Source: Rhodopirellula sp. SM50
GTDB lineage: Bacteria > Planctomycetota > Planctomycetia > Pirellulales > Pirellulaceae
Direction: 5' to 3'
Length of the DNA: 64,000 nt
Assembly: GCF_002289565.1 (NCBI RefSeq)
Contig: NZ_NTFY01000007.1
Location: forward strand, 60,049 to 124,048
The notes under the pieces are model-generated. The model was not told where the DNA came from. It did not search any database and saw only the letters and a list, made by a program, of their open reading frames with translations. Position 1 is the first letter of the stretch. The number at the start of each line of letters is the position of its first letter. A program made the translations under genes and the position numbers. Shown piece by piece: positions 7,009 to 17,493 of this stretch.

Positions 7009-8298
7009 ATGACAACTTCGCGAAACTTGATCCACCCGCGTGACGAGATCATGCAGACGATGGATCGCATCTATCGTTACCGGATGACGACCACGTCCGG
7101 CGGCAACCTTTCGATCCGCGACGCCTCGGGCGACATTTGGATTTCGCCGGCGAGAGTGGACAAGGGGAACCTGTCACGCCGCGATATCATTTGCGTGCGC
7201 CGCGACGGCACCGTCGAGGGTCCGCATCCGCCGTCTTCGGAATTCCCCTTCCACAAGGCGATCTACGACGCACGCCCCGACGTGGTGTCCGTCGTGCACG
7301 CGCACCCGGTCGCCCTGGTGGCATTCAGCATCTGCCGCCAAACGCCCAACACGCGACTGTTCCATCAAGCCCATTCGGTCTGTGGCAAACTGGGATTTGC
7401 GCCGTACGCCTGTCCGGGCAGCAAGCAGTTGGGCGCAAACATCGCCGCGTCGTTCGCCGAGGGTGCCGACAGTGTGATCTTGGAGAACCACGGGGTCGTC
7501 GTCGCCGGAGACTCACTGTCCGACGCGTTCAAGCGCTTCGAAGCGTTCGAGTTCGCCGGCAAGACGCTGATCAAGGCGGCGGCACTGGGCAACGTCAAAC
7601 TACTGGACGACCACCAACTGGACCAGGCAGCCCGCCGCAGCGTCGACTTCGAAAGTCTTGATCCGGCGCCCGCCAGTGCCAGCGAATTGGAACTGCGACG
7701 CCAACTGTGTGACTTCGTACGCCGCGGTTGTCGCCAACGACTGTTGATCAGCACCGAAGGCAGTTTCTCGGCGCGGGTCGGCGACGATGCGTTTCTGATC
7801 ACACCCACGCAACAGGACCGAGAGCTGCTCGGCGTCGATGATTTTGTTTTGATCGACGGCGATCGGCGCGAATCCGGGAAACTGGCCAGCCGCGCGGCCA
7901 AGGCGCATCAGGCGATCTACCGTCGCCATCCCCACGTCAATGCCATCGTGTTTGCACACCCGGTCAACGCGACGGCGTTCAGCGTCACTGAGAGCGAATT
8001 CGATGTCCGTACGATTCCGGAAAGTTACGTGTTTCTGCGCGACGTCCAACGCGTCCCCTACGGCGTCCAATTCGGCGACGGCGATCAGATCGCCGACTAT
8101 GTCAACGAAAAAACCCCAGCAGCGATCCTGGAAAACGACGGCGTGATCGTCACCGGACGCAGTGTCCTGGACGCCTTTGATCGCCTGGAAGTGCTCGAGT
8201 CCACCGCCGAAGCGGTGATCAACGCCCGATCGATCGGCAGCGTCCAAGCGATGTCCGACGACGTGATCGATGAACTGTGTCGCGAATTTGATCTGTGA
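7009..8298 (+). CDS. Double-domain class II aldolase/adducin family protein
   Basis: A 429-residue cytoplasmic protein of two fused class II aldolase domains. Domain 1 (1-215) has SGGNLS at 30-35, E78 in SSEFPFH, the metal histidines H97 and H99 in HAHP and H161 in ENHG, all expected for an active zinc enzyme acting on fuculose- or ribulose-phosphate-like substrates. Domain 2 (225-429) has the same layout but EGSFSAR, Ala296 in place of the Glu, FAHP (315-318, first His lost) and ENDG (Asp377 for His). Domain 2 is therefore probably inactive. Family members are normally single-domain of about 210-260 residues and act as tetramers; a fused active/inactive pair is inferred here. Substrate unknown. 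No sugar kinase or isomerase is adjacent. Confidence 0.9.
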   Translation: MTTSRNLIHPRDEIMQTMDRIYRYRMTTTSGGNLSIRDASGDIWISPARVDKGNLSRRDIICVRRDGTVEGPHPPSSEFPFHKAIYDARPDVVSVVHAHPVALVAFSICRQTPNTRLFHQAHSVCGKLGFAPYACPGSKQLGANIAASFAEGADSVILENHGVVVAGDSLSDAFKRFEAFEFAGKTLIKAAALGNVKLLDDHQLDQAARRSVDFESLDPAPASASELELRRQLCDFVRRGCRQRLLISTEGSFSARVGDDAFLITPTQQDRELLGVDDFVLIDGDRRESGKLASRAAKAHQAIYRRHPHVNAIVFAHPVNATAFSVTESEFDVRTIPESYVFLRDVQRVPYGVQFGDGDQIADYVNEKTPAAILENDGVIVTGRSVLDAFDRLEVLESTAEAVINARSIGSVQAMSDDVIDELCREFDL

Positions 8299-8863
8299 CC
8301 GGTCGACACAGGCTATCATGAAAAACCGACCCCGACATCGAATGATTGGGGGATGGATTGGGCCGTGATTGGATGGTTCAGCGGCGATTGCAGTGCCCCA
8401 CCGTTGGAATTCTTTTGTCTCCAAGGTTCGACTCGTTTGCCGAAGAAATCAACAGTCTTCTTAGCTGTCCACCGTCCGGGGTGATCGAATTTAAAAAACT
8501 GCCTGCCGAGGGTCCGCGAGCTGCTGCATCCCGTGATTCGCCTGGGAATCATCCCGGAACGGCCTGGAGCGGTCCCAATCCCCGGTTTGGGCGGTCCTGG
8601 GGGCGTAAAACGAGCCCGATCAAGGCGTTGCATGCATTAGCTGGAACGGGGGGGCCGAGGGAAAATCGTTCTTTCTGACGGCTGGTTCATGTAATAATGA
8701 ACACACGCCCAATCCTCTTTTTTCTCAGTGTCACCCCGTCGCCGCGGGGACGCCCAGGCGGGACAGCCGGACCTGAAGAAAACCGATCGCATGCGACTCC
8801 GATCGATTCCAGGGGATGCATCTTGTGCGGCTATTTCGTGGCAGAGTCGGCAGACCCATTGTA
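8299..8863. other. Gene-free stretch upstream of prkA
   Basis: 565 bases with no convincing gene. The only structure I can point to is a perfect 6-bp inverted repeat GTTCAT-gtaata-ATGAAC at 8685-8702, about 160 bases before the prkA start, which could be an operator or a chance palindrome. The long leader fits a regulated stress operon, but I cannot identify a promoter with confidence. Confidence 0.4.
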
Positions 8864-10810
8864 ATGACGAACACGCCCAATCTATTGCAGCTTTATTCCG
8901 AGACTTACGAACGCGAAAAGCAAGTTCGTTACACGCTGAAAGAGTACCTGGAGGCGGCTCGCGATGATCCGTCGTTGTATAGCAGCGTCGCTGAACGAAT
9001 GATTCAAGCGATCGGCCAACCGAAGCAGATTGATACGTCGAGCGATTCCCGTCTCGGCCGAATCTTCATGAACCGGACCATCAAGGTCTATCCCGCGTTT
9101 GATCAGTTCTATGGGTTGGAAGAGACCATCGAACGGATCGTGGGCTACTTCCGTCATGCCGCCCAAGGACTCGAGGAACGGAAACAGATTCTGTATCTGC
9201 TCGGTCCGGTCGGCGGTGGAAAGAGTTCCCTGTCGGACGCCCTGAAGCGTTTGATTCAACGTCAACCGGTTTATGTGTTATGTGCCGGCGACGAGATGAG
9301 CCCGATTTTTGAAAGCCCACTGGGGCTGTTCGACCCCAATTCGATGGGCTTCTTGCTGGAGGAGGAATACGGCATTCCACGTCGACGTCTGAGCGGTTAC
9401 ATGTCTCCATGGGCCGTCAAACGTTTGGACGAATTCGGAGGCGACATCTCCAAGTTCTCCGTCGTCCGCGTGATGCCTTCGGAACAGCGACGATGCTGTG
9501 TGACGAAGACCGAACCGGGAGACGAAAACAACCAGGACATTTCGTCGTTGGTCGGTAAAGTCGACATCCGCAAGCTGGAACATTTTTCGCAAGACGACGC
9601 CGACGCGTACGCCTACACCGGTGGACTCAATCGCACGACCCAAGGTCTGCTGGAATTCGTCGAGATGTTCAAAGCGCCGCTCAAGATGTTGCACCCGCTG
9701 TTGACGGCGACGCAAGACGGCACCTACGTGGGCACCGAGAACGTCGGCGCGATGCCTTACCAAGGCATCATCGTCGCCCACAGCAACGAATCGGAATGGG
9801 AATCGTTCAAGGCCAATCGCAACAACGAAGCCTTCCTCGATCGGATCTGCGTGGTCAAAGTCCCTTACTGCCTGCGCGTCACCGAAGAACGAAAGATCTA
9901 TGACAAGCTGATCCAAAGTTCCAAGCTGGGCGAAGCACCGTGCGCGCCCGACACGCTGGAAATGATGGCACGCTTCTCCGTCTTGACGCGTCTAAAGGAA
10001 CACGAAAATTCCAACCTGTATTCCAAAATGCGGGTTTATGACGGCGAGTCGCTCAAAGACACCGACCCGAACGCGAAGACCGTCCAGGAATATCGGGACG
10101 CGGCCGGCGTGGCCGAAGGCATGGAAGGCGTGTCGACGCGGTTCGCCTACAAGATCCTCTCGGAAACCTACAACTTTGACACCGACGAAGTCGCCGCGGA
10201 TCCCGTCCACCTGCTTTACGTGCTCGAAAAAGCAATCCTGCGCGAACAATTGCCCGAAGAAACCGAGCAGCGTTACCTGGAGTTCGTCAAAGAAGACTTG
10301 GCGTCGCGATACGCCGAATTCATCGGCAACGAAATCCGTAAGGCCTACCTGGAATCCTATCACGCCTACGGCCAAAACCTGTTTGATCGTTACATCGCCT
10401 ACGCCGATGCCTGGATCGATGACCAGGACTACAAGGACCCCGATACCGGACAATTGATGGATCGCGACGTCCTGGACGAAGAATTGGAAAAGATCGAGCA
10501 CCCCGCCGGGATCTCCAACGCGAAAGACTTTCGATACGAGATCGTCAAATTCGCGCTCCGTTCACGGGCCAAACACGACGGCCGCAACCCGGAATGGACC
10601 TCCTACGAAAAGATTCGCGAGGTCATCGAAAAGCGAATGTTTTCACAGATCGAAGAGCTGCTCCCGGTCATCAGTTTTGGCGCCAAAAAGGATAGCGAAG
10701 CCGAACAAAAGCACAGCGAATTCGTCGAGCGAATGACCCAACGTGGTTACACGCGACGGCAGGTTCGTCGGCTGGTCGATTGGTACATGCGTGTCAGCAA
10801 GTCAGGATAG
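8864..10810 (+). CDS. prkA: PrkA-type serine protein kinase
   Basis: A 648-residue cytoplasmic protein of the PrkA/YeaG family: an N-terminal AAA+ domain with the Walker A motif GPVGGGKS at 114-121 and a C-terminal kinase-like region. Length and the opening pattern (LLQLYSETYEREKQVRYTLKEYL) match the family, whose members have about 640 residues. In E. coli YeaG and Bacillus PrkA the kinase acts in nitrogen starvation, stationary phase or sporulation. The ATG at 8864 is preferred because family proteins start close to the LLQLYS helix; a longer in-frame start at 8816 would add 16 atypical residues. It is the first gene of the prkA-yeaH-spoVR set; the next gene begins 13 bases after its stop. 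Confidence 0.93.
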   Translation: MTNTPNLLQLYSETYEREKQVRYTLKEYLEAARDDPSLYSSVAERMIQAIGQPKQIDTSSDSRLGRIFMNRTIKVYPAFDQFYGLEETIERIVGYFRHAAQGLEERKQILYLLGPVGGGKSSLSDALKRLIQRQPVYVLCAGDEMSPIFESPLGLFDPNSMGFLLEEEYGIPRRRLSGYMSPWAVKRLDEFGGDISKFSVVRVMPSEQRRCCVTKTEPGDENNQDISSLVGKVDIRKLEHFSQDDADAYAYTGGLNRTTQGLLEFVEMFKAPLKMLHPLLTATQDGTYVGTENVGAMPYQGIIVAHSNESEWESFKANRNNEAFLDRICVVKVPYCLRVTEERKIYDKLIQSSKLGEAPCAPDTLEMMARFSVLTRLKEHENSNLYSKMRVYDGESLKDTDPNAKTVQEYRDAAGVAEGMEGVSTRFAYKILSETYNFDTDEVAADPVHLLYVLEKAILREQLPEETEQRYLEFVKEDLASRYAEFIGNEIRKAYLESYHAYGQNLFDRYIAYADAWIDDQDYKDPDTGQLMDRDVLDEELEKIEHPAGISNAKDFRYEIVKFALRSRAKHDGRNPEWTSYEKIREVIEKRMFSQIEELLPVISFGAKKDSEAEQKHSEFVERMTQRGYTRRQVRRLVDWYMRVSKSG

Positions 10811-10823
10811 GAACACGGTCCCC

Positions 10824-12107
10824 ATGCAAGTGATTGATCGCCGGCAGAACCCGAAATCGAAAAGTCTTGGAAACCGCCAACGCTTTCTTCGTCGCATCAA
10901 GTCCCAGATCCGCAAGACGGTCAAGGACGCGATCGAAAATCGCAGCGTTTCCGATCTCGACAGCGGTGAAAAAGTGTCGGTCACCGCCAACGAGATCGGC
11001 GAGCCGACCTTCGGATTTGATGCCGCCCAAGGCAGTCGCAACTACGTCATCCCGGGAAATCACGATTACCGGCGGGGCGACCGAATTCGCAAGCCCAGCG
11101 GCGGATCGGGAAGCGGTTCCGGCGGAAGCCCCGACGGCGACGGCGAAGATGCATTCGTGTTCATGCTCAGCCGCGACGAATTCCTAAACCTGTTTTTCGA
11201 GGACCTCCAACTACCCAACCTCGCCAAACGCAAGCTGAAATCCGTGGCCAGCGAAAAATGGAGTCGCGCCGGATACGCCAACGACGGCTCGCCGCAGCGG
11301 CTGAACAAATACCAAACGATGCGACGAAGCCTGGCGCGACGCATCGCACTGAAGCGTCCCAGGCTGCACGAACTGAACCGGCTGGAAGCGGAATTCGAAG
11401 CAGCCCAGACACCAACCGGCAGCGACGACGGTAATCAGAGTGAAGAAGCCAAGCGTCTTGCTCGGCTGATCGAAGAAACCCGCGAACGCATGCGGGCGGT
11501 CCCGTTTTTGGACCCCGTCGATCTTCGCTACAACCGGTTCGAGCAGACACCCAAACCCGCCACGCAAGCGGTCATGTTTTGCCTGATGGACGCCTCGGCA
11601 TCGATGACCGAATCGCTCAAAGATCTCGCCAAGCGTTTCTTTATCCTGCTGCACCTGTTTTTGAACCGTCACTACCGCTCGGTCGAATTGGTCTTCATCC
11701 GACACACCTACACGGCGGCCGAGGTCGACGAAGAGACCTTTTTCCATGGCCGCGAAACGGGCGGAACCGTGGTCTCCTCGGCGCTGGAAGTCATGCTGCG
11801 AATCATTCGAGAACGCTATCCGGTGCAAGACTGGAACATCTACGCCGCCCAGGCCTCCGACGGACACAATTTCGATCACGACATGCCGCGCACGATCGAG
11901 TTGCTGCAGCGCGAGATTTTAGACCTCTGTCAGTACTACGCCTACATCGAGGTCGGCGAAGAAGAATCGTCGTACGTCAGCGCACTTTGGAGCGGGTATG
12001 CTCAGCTGGAATCACACCCCCACTTCGCACGCGCCACCGTCTTGGATCCGACCGAGATCTACCCCGTGTTTCACAAACTGTTCGCCAGCAACCGACAGGC
12101 GTCTTGA
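10824..12107 (+). CDS. yeaH: DUF444 (YeaH/YhbH) family protein
   Basis: A 427-residue protein. The N-terminus (RRQNPKSKSLGNRQRFLRR) and the overall length match the YeaH/YhbH family. A von Willebrand A-like segment starts near residue 248 with FCLMDASASM; the MIDAS-type motif is D256-A-S-A-S260. Residues 90-115 are a Gly/Ser-rich linker (GGSGSGSGGSPDGDGED). In other bacteria the gene travels with prkA and spoVR and its product is needed for the same stress response, but its biochemical role is not known. The ATG at 10824 lies 13 bases after prkA; spoVR starts 6 bases after this gene. Confidence 0.92.
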   Translation: MQVIDRRQNPKSKSLGNRQRFLRRIKSQIRKTVKDAIENRSVSDLDSGEKVSVTANEIGEPTFGFDAAQGSRNYVIPGNHDYRRGDRIRKPSGGSGSGSGGSPDGDGEDAFVFMLSRDEFLNLFFEDLQLPNLAKRKLKSVASEKWSRAGYANDGSPQRLNKYQTMRRSLARRIALKRPRLHELNRLEAEFEAAQTPTGSDDGNQSEEAKRLARLIEETRERMRAVPFLDPVDLRYNRFEQTPKPATQAVMFCLMDASASMTESLKDLAKRFFILLHLFLNRHYRSVELVFIRHTYTAAEVDEETFFHGRETGGTVVSSALEVMLRIIRERYPVQDWNIYAAQASDGHNFDHDMPRTIELLQREILDLCQYYAYIEVGEEESSYVSALWSGYAQLESHPHFARATVLDPTEIYPVFHKLFASNRQAS

Positions 12108-12113
12108 GCGACC

Positions 12114-13646
12114 ATGGACAACCGGACGTTACTGTACGAAGGCTCGGAGTGGGACTTTAACCACCTGCGACGTGTCCATGATGCGATTGAGGAAATCGCA
12201 ATCGACGAGATGGGCTTGAACGTCTATCGCAACCAGATCGAGGTGATCACCAGCGATCAGATGCTCGATGCCTACGCGGCGTTCGGCATGCCGTTGATGT
12301 ATTCCCATTGGTCGTTCGGCAAACGGTATTCCCGGGAAGCACTGCTGTATCGCAAAGGGGCACAGTCACTGGCCTATGAGTTGGTGATCAATTCAGACCC
12401 GTGTGTCGCCTACGTCATCGAAGAAAACAGCATGACGATGCAGACGCTCGTGATCGCCCACGCCTGCTTCGGGCACAACCATTTTTTCAAGAACAACTAT
12501 CTATTCCGCCAGTGGACCGATGCCGATCGTGTGCTCGATGATCTGGCCTATGCCAAACGATTCATTGCCGAATGCGAAGAACGGTACGGAATGCAGGCCG
12601 TCGAACGGACCCTCGATGCCGCTCACGCGCTGATGTCACAGGGCGTCAGTCGTTACGCCCCACAGCGCCCGGTTCGATCCCAAGACGCGGTGCTCAAGGC
12701 CGAATCGCGAAAATCGCATCACGAAGCAACGTACAACGATTTGTGGAGAACACTTCCGAAACCGAAGCAGGATGCCGACACCGAAGACAACGCGGAACGT
12801 GAGTTTGACGCCGCCGCGCTGCGATTGCCCGAGGAAAACCTGCTCCGGTTCCTGTCACTCCACGCACCCAAGTTGAAGGATTGGCAGCGCGAGGTGTTGG
12901 ACATCGTGCGAAAGACCGCGCAATACTTTTACCCCCAACAGCAGACGCAATTGATGAACGAAGGCTGTGCAACCTTCGTCCATTATCAAATCATGAATCG
13001 TCTGCACCAAACCGGTCAGGTCAATGAAGCGGCGATGCTTGAATTCCTGCACATGCACACGGCGGTCGTCACGCAACCTGATTTTGACGACAAGCGGTTC
13101 CGGGGATTGAATCCCTACGCGTTGGGCTTCGCGATGATGAAAGACATCCAGCGCATTTGCCAGAGCCCCGAACCGGAAGACGAGGCGTGGTTCCCCGAAA
13201 TCGCCGGGCGGGGAGACTTCATGGGCGTCTTGCGAGATGCGTGGGCGGATTTCCGGGACGAGAGCTTTGTGCTGCAGTTCCTCAGCCCGCATCTGATTCG
13301 GAAGATGCGTTTATTCGCCGTTCGCGATGCGTCCGACTCTCCGCACTTGTCGGTCGAAGCGATCCACGACGAATCGGGGTATCGTGAAATCCGACACCGT
13401 CTGGCCCAGCAATACGATCTCTCCAAACGCGACCCGGAGATCGAAGTGACCGAAGCTGACTTAAAAGGCAATCGACGTTTGGTGCTCACCCACCGCGTTC
13501 GCGACGGCAAAACGCTCAGCTCCAGTACTTGCAATCGCGTCCTACGGCACGTGGCCAATCTGTGGGGCTATCGCGTTCGATTGATCGAGGTCGACGCCGG
13601 CACCGGCCAGACGCTCAACGACTACGACGCCGTCGCGCTGCCGTAG
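12114..13646 (+). CDS. spoVR: SpoVR family protein
   Basis: A 510-residue protein matching SpoVR/YcgB in length and in typical segments such as GMPLMYSHWSFGK, ELVINSDPCVAYVIEENSMTMQ, AHACFGHNHFFKNNYLF and NPYALGF. Bacillus SpoVR is involved in spore cortex formation, but the family is widespread in non-sporulating bacteria, where it is co-expressed with YeaGH. The biochemical function is unknown. It follows yeaH by 6 bases and closes the three-gene operon. No sporulation genes are present in the window, so a general stress role is more likely. Confidence 0.94.
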   Translation: MDNRTLLYEGSEWDFNHLRRVHDAIEEIAIDEMGLNVYRNQIEVITSDQMLDAYAAFGMPLMYSHWSFGKRYSREALLYRKGAQSLAYELVINSDPCVAYVIEENSMTMQTLVIAHACFGHNHFFKNNYLFRQWTDADRVLDDLAYAKRFIAECEERYGMQAVERTLDAAHALMSQGVSRYAPQRPVRSQDAVLKAESRKSHHEATYNDLWRTLPKPKQDADTEDNAEREFDAAALRLPEENLLRFLSLHAPKLKDWQREVLDIVRKTAQYFYPQQQTQLMNEGCATFVHYQIMNRLHQTGQVNEAAMLEFLHMHTAVVTQPDFDDKRFRGLNPYALGFAMMKDIQRICQSPEPEDEAWFPEIAGRGDFMGVLRDAWADFRDESFVLQFLSPHLIRKMRLFAVRDASDSPHLSVEAIHDESGYREIRHRLAQQYDLSKRDPEIEVTEADLKGNRRLVLTHRVRDGKTLSSSTCNRVLRHVANLWGYRVRLIEVDAGTGQTLNDYDAVALP

Positions 13647-14100
13647 TCAACGTGTCGTTTTTGCGTCGTTGAAGATTAAAGGGGTTCGTCAACTCTCCCC
13701 CTGGGCTTCGATGTCACCACAATTTAAGTCACCCTCCCTGGGGGACCTCAATTGTTTTACTGACGCAATTCTCGTACCACCGCGGGAGCGGTTTCACACC
13801 AGCGGCGTGCCACAGCAAAGCTTGGGGTCGCGCTAGCGCACCCCAAGTTCCGGCCACCATGAGGCCGCCAATCCCAGCGGGGTTGAACAAGAAGACACAA
13901 CCCGGGGTGCGCTCCGCGACCCCGGGCTGTGTTGTGGCACCGCTCTGCGGTGTGGCGTTTCACTAGAAACGCAAACGCTCAGTGATACAATTGACGTCCC
14001 GCAGGCAAGGTGACTTCAAAAACCGCACGACCTCCGCAAAAACCGTGAGCGGCGATTCCGGATTGCATCCCATCGACGCATCATCGATGCGCCGCACCAC
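13647..14100. repeat. Gene-free stretch with a composite hairpin element (13789-13962)
   Basis: After spoVR there is a partial copy of hairpin family C (13728-13745) and then a composite palindromic element. Inside it are two strong stem-loops: 13821-13847 (CTTGGGGT paired with ACCCCAAG around GCGCTAGCGC) and 13901-13926 (CCCGGGGT paired with ACCCCGGG). An outer imperfect pair brings GCGGCGTGCCACA (13802-13814) opposite TGTGGCACCGC (13933-13943). The remaining 140 bases up to 14100 show nothing I can name. Confidence 0.7.
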
Positions 14101-17100
14101 ATGCGATTTCGAGTAAATTGGTGCAGCAATCGATGCCCGCCTACTTTCGCACCCGAGCCCGGTCTCTTGAGTACTCCGTCGACTTACCCCGCCCGTATCG
14201 CGTCCATCCTGGTCCGGTTCACGTGTCTACTCTTCGCCGTTGCCTGCCTGTCAGGCGCCTGCCTGTCAGGCGTCGCGGCGGCGCAAGAGACGCTGGAAGC
14301 GGAGTTGAAGCGGCGTGATGCGGATGAACTGGCTCGCCACGCCCACATCTTTGGCGATTCGTCACGCGGGGCGATTCGGTTTTACCAAACCGGACTGAGC
14401 TGCGTTCAGTGCCACGTGGCTGACGAAGGCACCAATCGGCTCGGGCCGGATCTTTCGCAAATGAACGAGCGAGCCACGTACACGCACGTGATCGAGTCGC
14501 TGTTGGATCCGTCCAAAGTCGTCCAGCCCGGTTTCCGCGCCGAGCGTCTGTTGCTCGACGACGGTCGCGTGGTCAGCGGGATGATCGCGGCGGAAACCGA
14601 TGCGGCACTGACGGTCGTGGTCCCGGGCGAAGAAGAACCGCTGACGGTTACTTTGGACAGCGTCGAAGCACGGGCGCCATCGGGATCCATCATGCCGAAC
14701 GGGTTGATCAACCAGCTCGATGACGAAAGCGATTTTTACGACTTGGTCTGCTACCTGGTCGAACTGGGTCAAGCAAGTCCCGAAAAGGCGGCGCGGATGA
14801 AACCCGATGCGTCGCTGATTCAGCCGCCTCCGCTGCCGGACTATGAAAACGATCTCGATCACCGCGGCATGATCACCAGTTGGAATGAGAAATCATTTCA
14901 ACGCGGCAAAGCGATCTATCAAGGACTGTGCATCAATTGTCATGGCACGCCAGAGCAAGCCGGTTCGCTCCCCAATGCCTTGCGTTTCGCCACCGGAACG
15001 TTCAAAAGCGGCGGCGATCCGGTGACGATGTACAAGACCCTGACCCACGGCTACAAGATGATGTTGCCGCAGCGTCAATTGGTGCCGCGTGAAAAGTACG
15101 ATGTGATTCACTACATCCGCGAAGCGTACTTAAAACCGTTCAACGCGTCGCAATACACCAAGGTCGACCAAGCGTATTTGGATTCGCTGCCTCCAGGCCG
15201 ACTTCGTGGCCCCGCGCCGGTCCGCCATCGACCGTGGAGCGAGATGGACTATGGACCGTTCCTGACGCGGACCTATGAGATCACGAGCGAGCATTCCGAG
15301 CCGCGACCGGAAGTCACCGACGAAGACCGTCAGCGGGGTCGGCGTGAGAATCGCCCCGCCGAACGGACGTGGCCGCCGGAAACCAATTTTGCCTACAAGG
15401 GCATCGCGATACAGCTTGATGCAACACCCGGCGGGATTGCCCGCGGTTCACACTTCGTCGCGTTTGAACATGACACGATGCGAGTCGCGGGTGCCTGGAT
15501 GGGAACCGGGTTCATCGATTGGGAAGGCATCCTGTTGGACGGAAAACACTGGCGATCACCACGGACGGTGGGCGAGTTGCATGTCCAAAATCTGCCTGGC
15601 CCGGGCTGGGCCGATCCGTTAACCGGTTCGTTTGACGACACACGCCGGCGAGCGCGCGATGGGCAAGCGTATGGCCCGTTTCCAAAGTCGTGGATGGATT
15701 ACAAGGGCCTGTACAAGCACGGCAACCGCGTCGTGCTGTCCTACACCGTCGGTGACGCAGCGGTGCTGGAGTCGCACCGCGTGACCGACGAGCGGGGACC
15801 GGGACCGTTCGACGTTCCCGTCACCTGGGTCCGCGTCTTGAACATCGAAAAGTCGTCGCGCGATCTGGCGATCCGAATCGCTCCCCAAGACACCGTCGCC
15901 GTCGCCATCCATGGTCCCAAGGCGTTGAAAACGGAAGACGTCGACGGGCTGACGATCCTGAGAATCCCCGCGAAAAGCACGCCGATTGATTTGGAGCTGC
16001 ACGTTGCGCATCGTGGAATGAAGCCGTCCTTCAAGTTTTCGGGCACGCCGGAAGACTTGCGGCCGCTGACCCGTGGCGGCCCGGCCCAATGGCCGCAGAC
16101 GCTGACGACGGAGCCTGAGACCGGCGCGGACGACGGCCCCTTCGCCGTCGACGAACTGACACGCCCGACGAAAAATCCATGGAACAGCCGACTGCGGATG
16201 TCGGGACTCGATTTCTTTCCCGATGGCAATTCAATGGTCGCCTGTTGCTGCGACGGCGATGTCTGGATCGTCAACGGGATCGGCCGGCCCGGTGGATCGC
16301 TGCAGTGGCGGCGAATCGCATCGGGGCTGTTTCAGCCGCTGGGCATCAAGATCGTCAACGGCAGAATTTTTGTCGGCTGCCGTGATCAAATCGTTGTCCT
16401 CAATGACCTCAACGGCGACGGGGAAACCGATTTCTATGAATGTTTCAACCAGGACCATCAAGTCACCGAGCACTTTCATGAGTTCGCGATGGGATTGCAA
16501 GCCGACGACGAGGGCAACCTGTACTATGCCAAGAGCGCCCGGCACGCGCAAGACTCGCTGATTCCACAACACGGGACGCTGTTGAAAGTCAGCGCCGACG
16601 GGAACCAAACGACGATTCTGGCCAACGGGTTTCGGGCCGCCAACGGTGTCTGCCTCAACCCCGACGGATCGTTCTTTGTCACCGACCAAGAGGGCCACTG
16701 GACGCCGATGAACCGTATCAATCGTGTCGTCGAAGGCGGATTCTACGGCAACATGTACAGCTACGGTGCGCCCAATGACACACGGGATTCGGCGATGCAA
16801 CAACCACTCTGTTGGCCCAACAAGCCCTTCGATCGCTCACCCGCGGAACTGCTCTGGGTCGAAAGTCCGCAATGGGGTGAACTCGATGGGCGACTGTTGA
16901 GCCTGTCCTATGGCTACGGCAAAGTCTTCGTCCTGCCGCATGAACAGGTCAACGGCCAATGGCAAGGCGGAATGTGTCGGTTGCCGCTTACCGAATTTGA
17001 AACCGGCGTCATGCGCGGCCGCTTCCATAGCGACGGGCACCTGTATGTGTGCGGCATGACGGCCTGGGGCAGCAACCAAACGGCCAGCCCCGGCGGACTG

Positions 17101-17484
17101 TACCGGATTCGGGCAACCGGCAAACCGATGCACCTGCCGACTCAAATCCACGCCAACGCGGACGGCTTGACGCTGACCTTCTCCGATCCCGTCGACCGCA
17201 ACGCCGCCACCGATCCGAACAACTATCTCGTTGAAACATGGGACCTGAAGCGGACCGCCAACTACGGGTCCGACCGCTTCAATGAGCGAACGTTACACGT
17301 CACCTCGGTCGATGTCAGCGACGACGGCAAGACGGTCCAGTTGGTCATTCCCTCCATCGAGCCCACGTGGACGATTCAAATTGCGTACAAGCTGCGAGAC
17401 GAATCCGACCGGTCGTTCGGTCGGGTGATCCAAGGCACGATTCACACTCTGGCAGAGGCGTTTGAACGGCCGGCAGAACGATGA
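14101..17484 (+). CDS. Large c-type cytochrome/dehydrogenase-like protein (DUF6797 group)
   Basis: A 1127-residue exported protein. A signal-type hydrophobic stretch lies at about 36-61 (ending GVAAAQ). The first haem-binding region has CVQCH at 101-105 within a planctomycete/verrucomicrobial-type domain, and a second CxxCH is at 277-281 (CINCH) in a mono-haem cytochrome domain. The central and C-terminal parts (about 420-1050) resemble the DUF6797 and membrane-bound dehydrogenase-like propeller regions common in the PVC group. Such proteins are thought to pass electrons from periplasmic oxidation of sugars or alcohols, but no substrate is proven. The start is uncertain: ATG 14101 gives a long n-region, and a TTG at about 14167 would give a more normal signal peptide. 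The last codons overlap a variant of the 11-mer repeat that continues downstream. Confidence 0.85.
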   Translation: MRFRVNWCSNRCPPTFAPEPGLLSTPSTYPARIASILVRFTCLLFAVACLSGACLSGVAAAQETLEAELKRRDADELARHAHIFGDSSRGAIRFYQTGLSCVQCHVADEGTNRLGPDLSQMNERATYTHVIESLLDPSKVVQPGFRAERLLLDDGRVVSGMIAAETDAALTVVVPGEEEPLTVTLDSVEARAPSGSIMPNGLINQLDDESDFYDLVCYLVELGQASPEKAARMKPDASLIQPPPLPDYENDLDHRGMITSWNEKSFQRGKAIYQGLCINCHGTPEQAGSLPNALRFATGTFKSGGDPVTMYKTLTHGYKMMLPQRQLVPREKYDVIHYIREAYLKPFNASQYTKVDQAYLDSLPPGRLRGPAPVRHRPWSEMDYGPFLTRTYEITSEHSEPRPEVTDEDRQRGRRENRPAERTWPPETNFAYKGIAIQLDATPGGIARGSHFVAFEHDTMRVAGAWMGTGFIDWEGILLDGKHWRSPRTVGELHVQNLPGPGWADPLTGSFDDTRRRARDGQAYGPFPKSWMDYKGLYKHGNRVVLSYTVGDAAVLESHRVTDERGPGPFDVPVTWVRVLNIEKSSRDLAIRIAPQDTVAVAIHGPKALKTEDVDGLTILRIPAKSTPIDLELHVAHRGMKPSFKFSGTPEDLRPLTRGGPAQWPQTLTTEPETGADDGPFAVDELTRPTKNPWNSRLRMSGLDFFPDGNSMVACCCDGDVWIVNGIGRPGGSLQWRRIASGLFQPLGIKIVNGRIFVGCRDQIVVLNDLNGDGETDFYECFNQDHQVTEHFHEFAMGLQADDEGNLYYAKSARHAQDSLIPQHGTLLKVSADGNQTTILANGFRAANGVCLNPDGSFFVTDQEGHWTPMNRINRVVEGGFYGNMYSYGAPNDTRDSAMQQPLCWPNKPFDRSPAELLWVESPQWGELDGRLLSLSYGYGKVFVLPHEQVNGQWQGGMCRLPLTEFETGVMRGRFHSDGHLYVCGMTAWGSNQTASPGGLYRIRATGKPMHLPTQIHANADGLTLTFSDPVDRNAATDPNNYLVETWDLKRTANYGSDRFNERTLHVTSVDVSDDGKTVQLVIPSIEPTWTIQIAYKLRDESDRSFGRVIQGTIHTLAEAFERPAER

Positions 17485-17493
17485 AGGCGAAAA

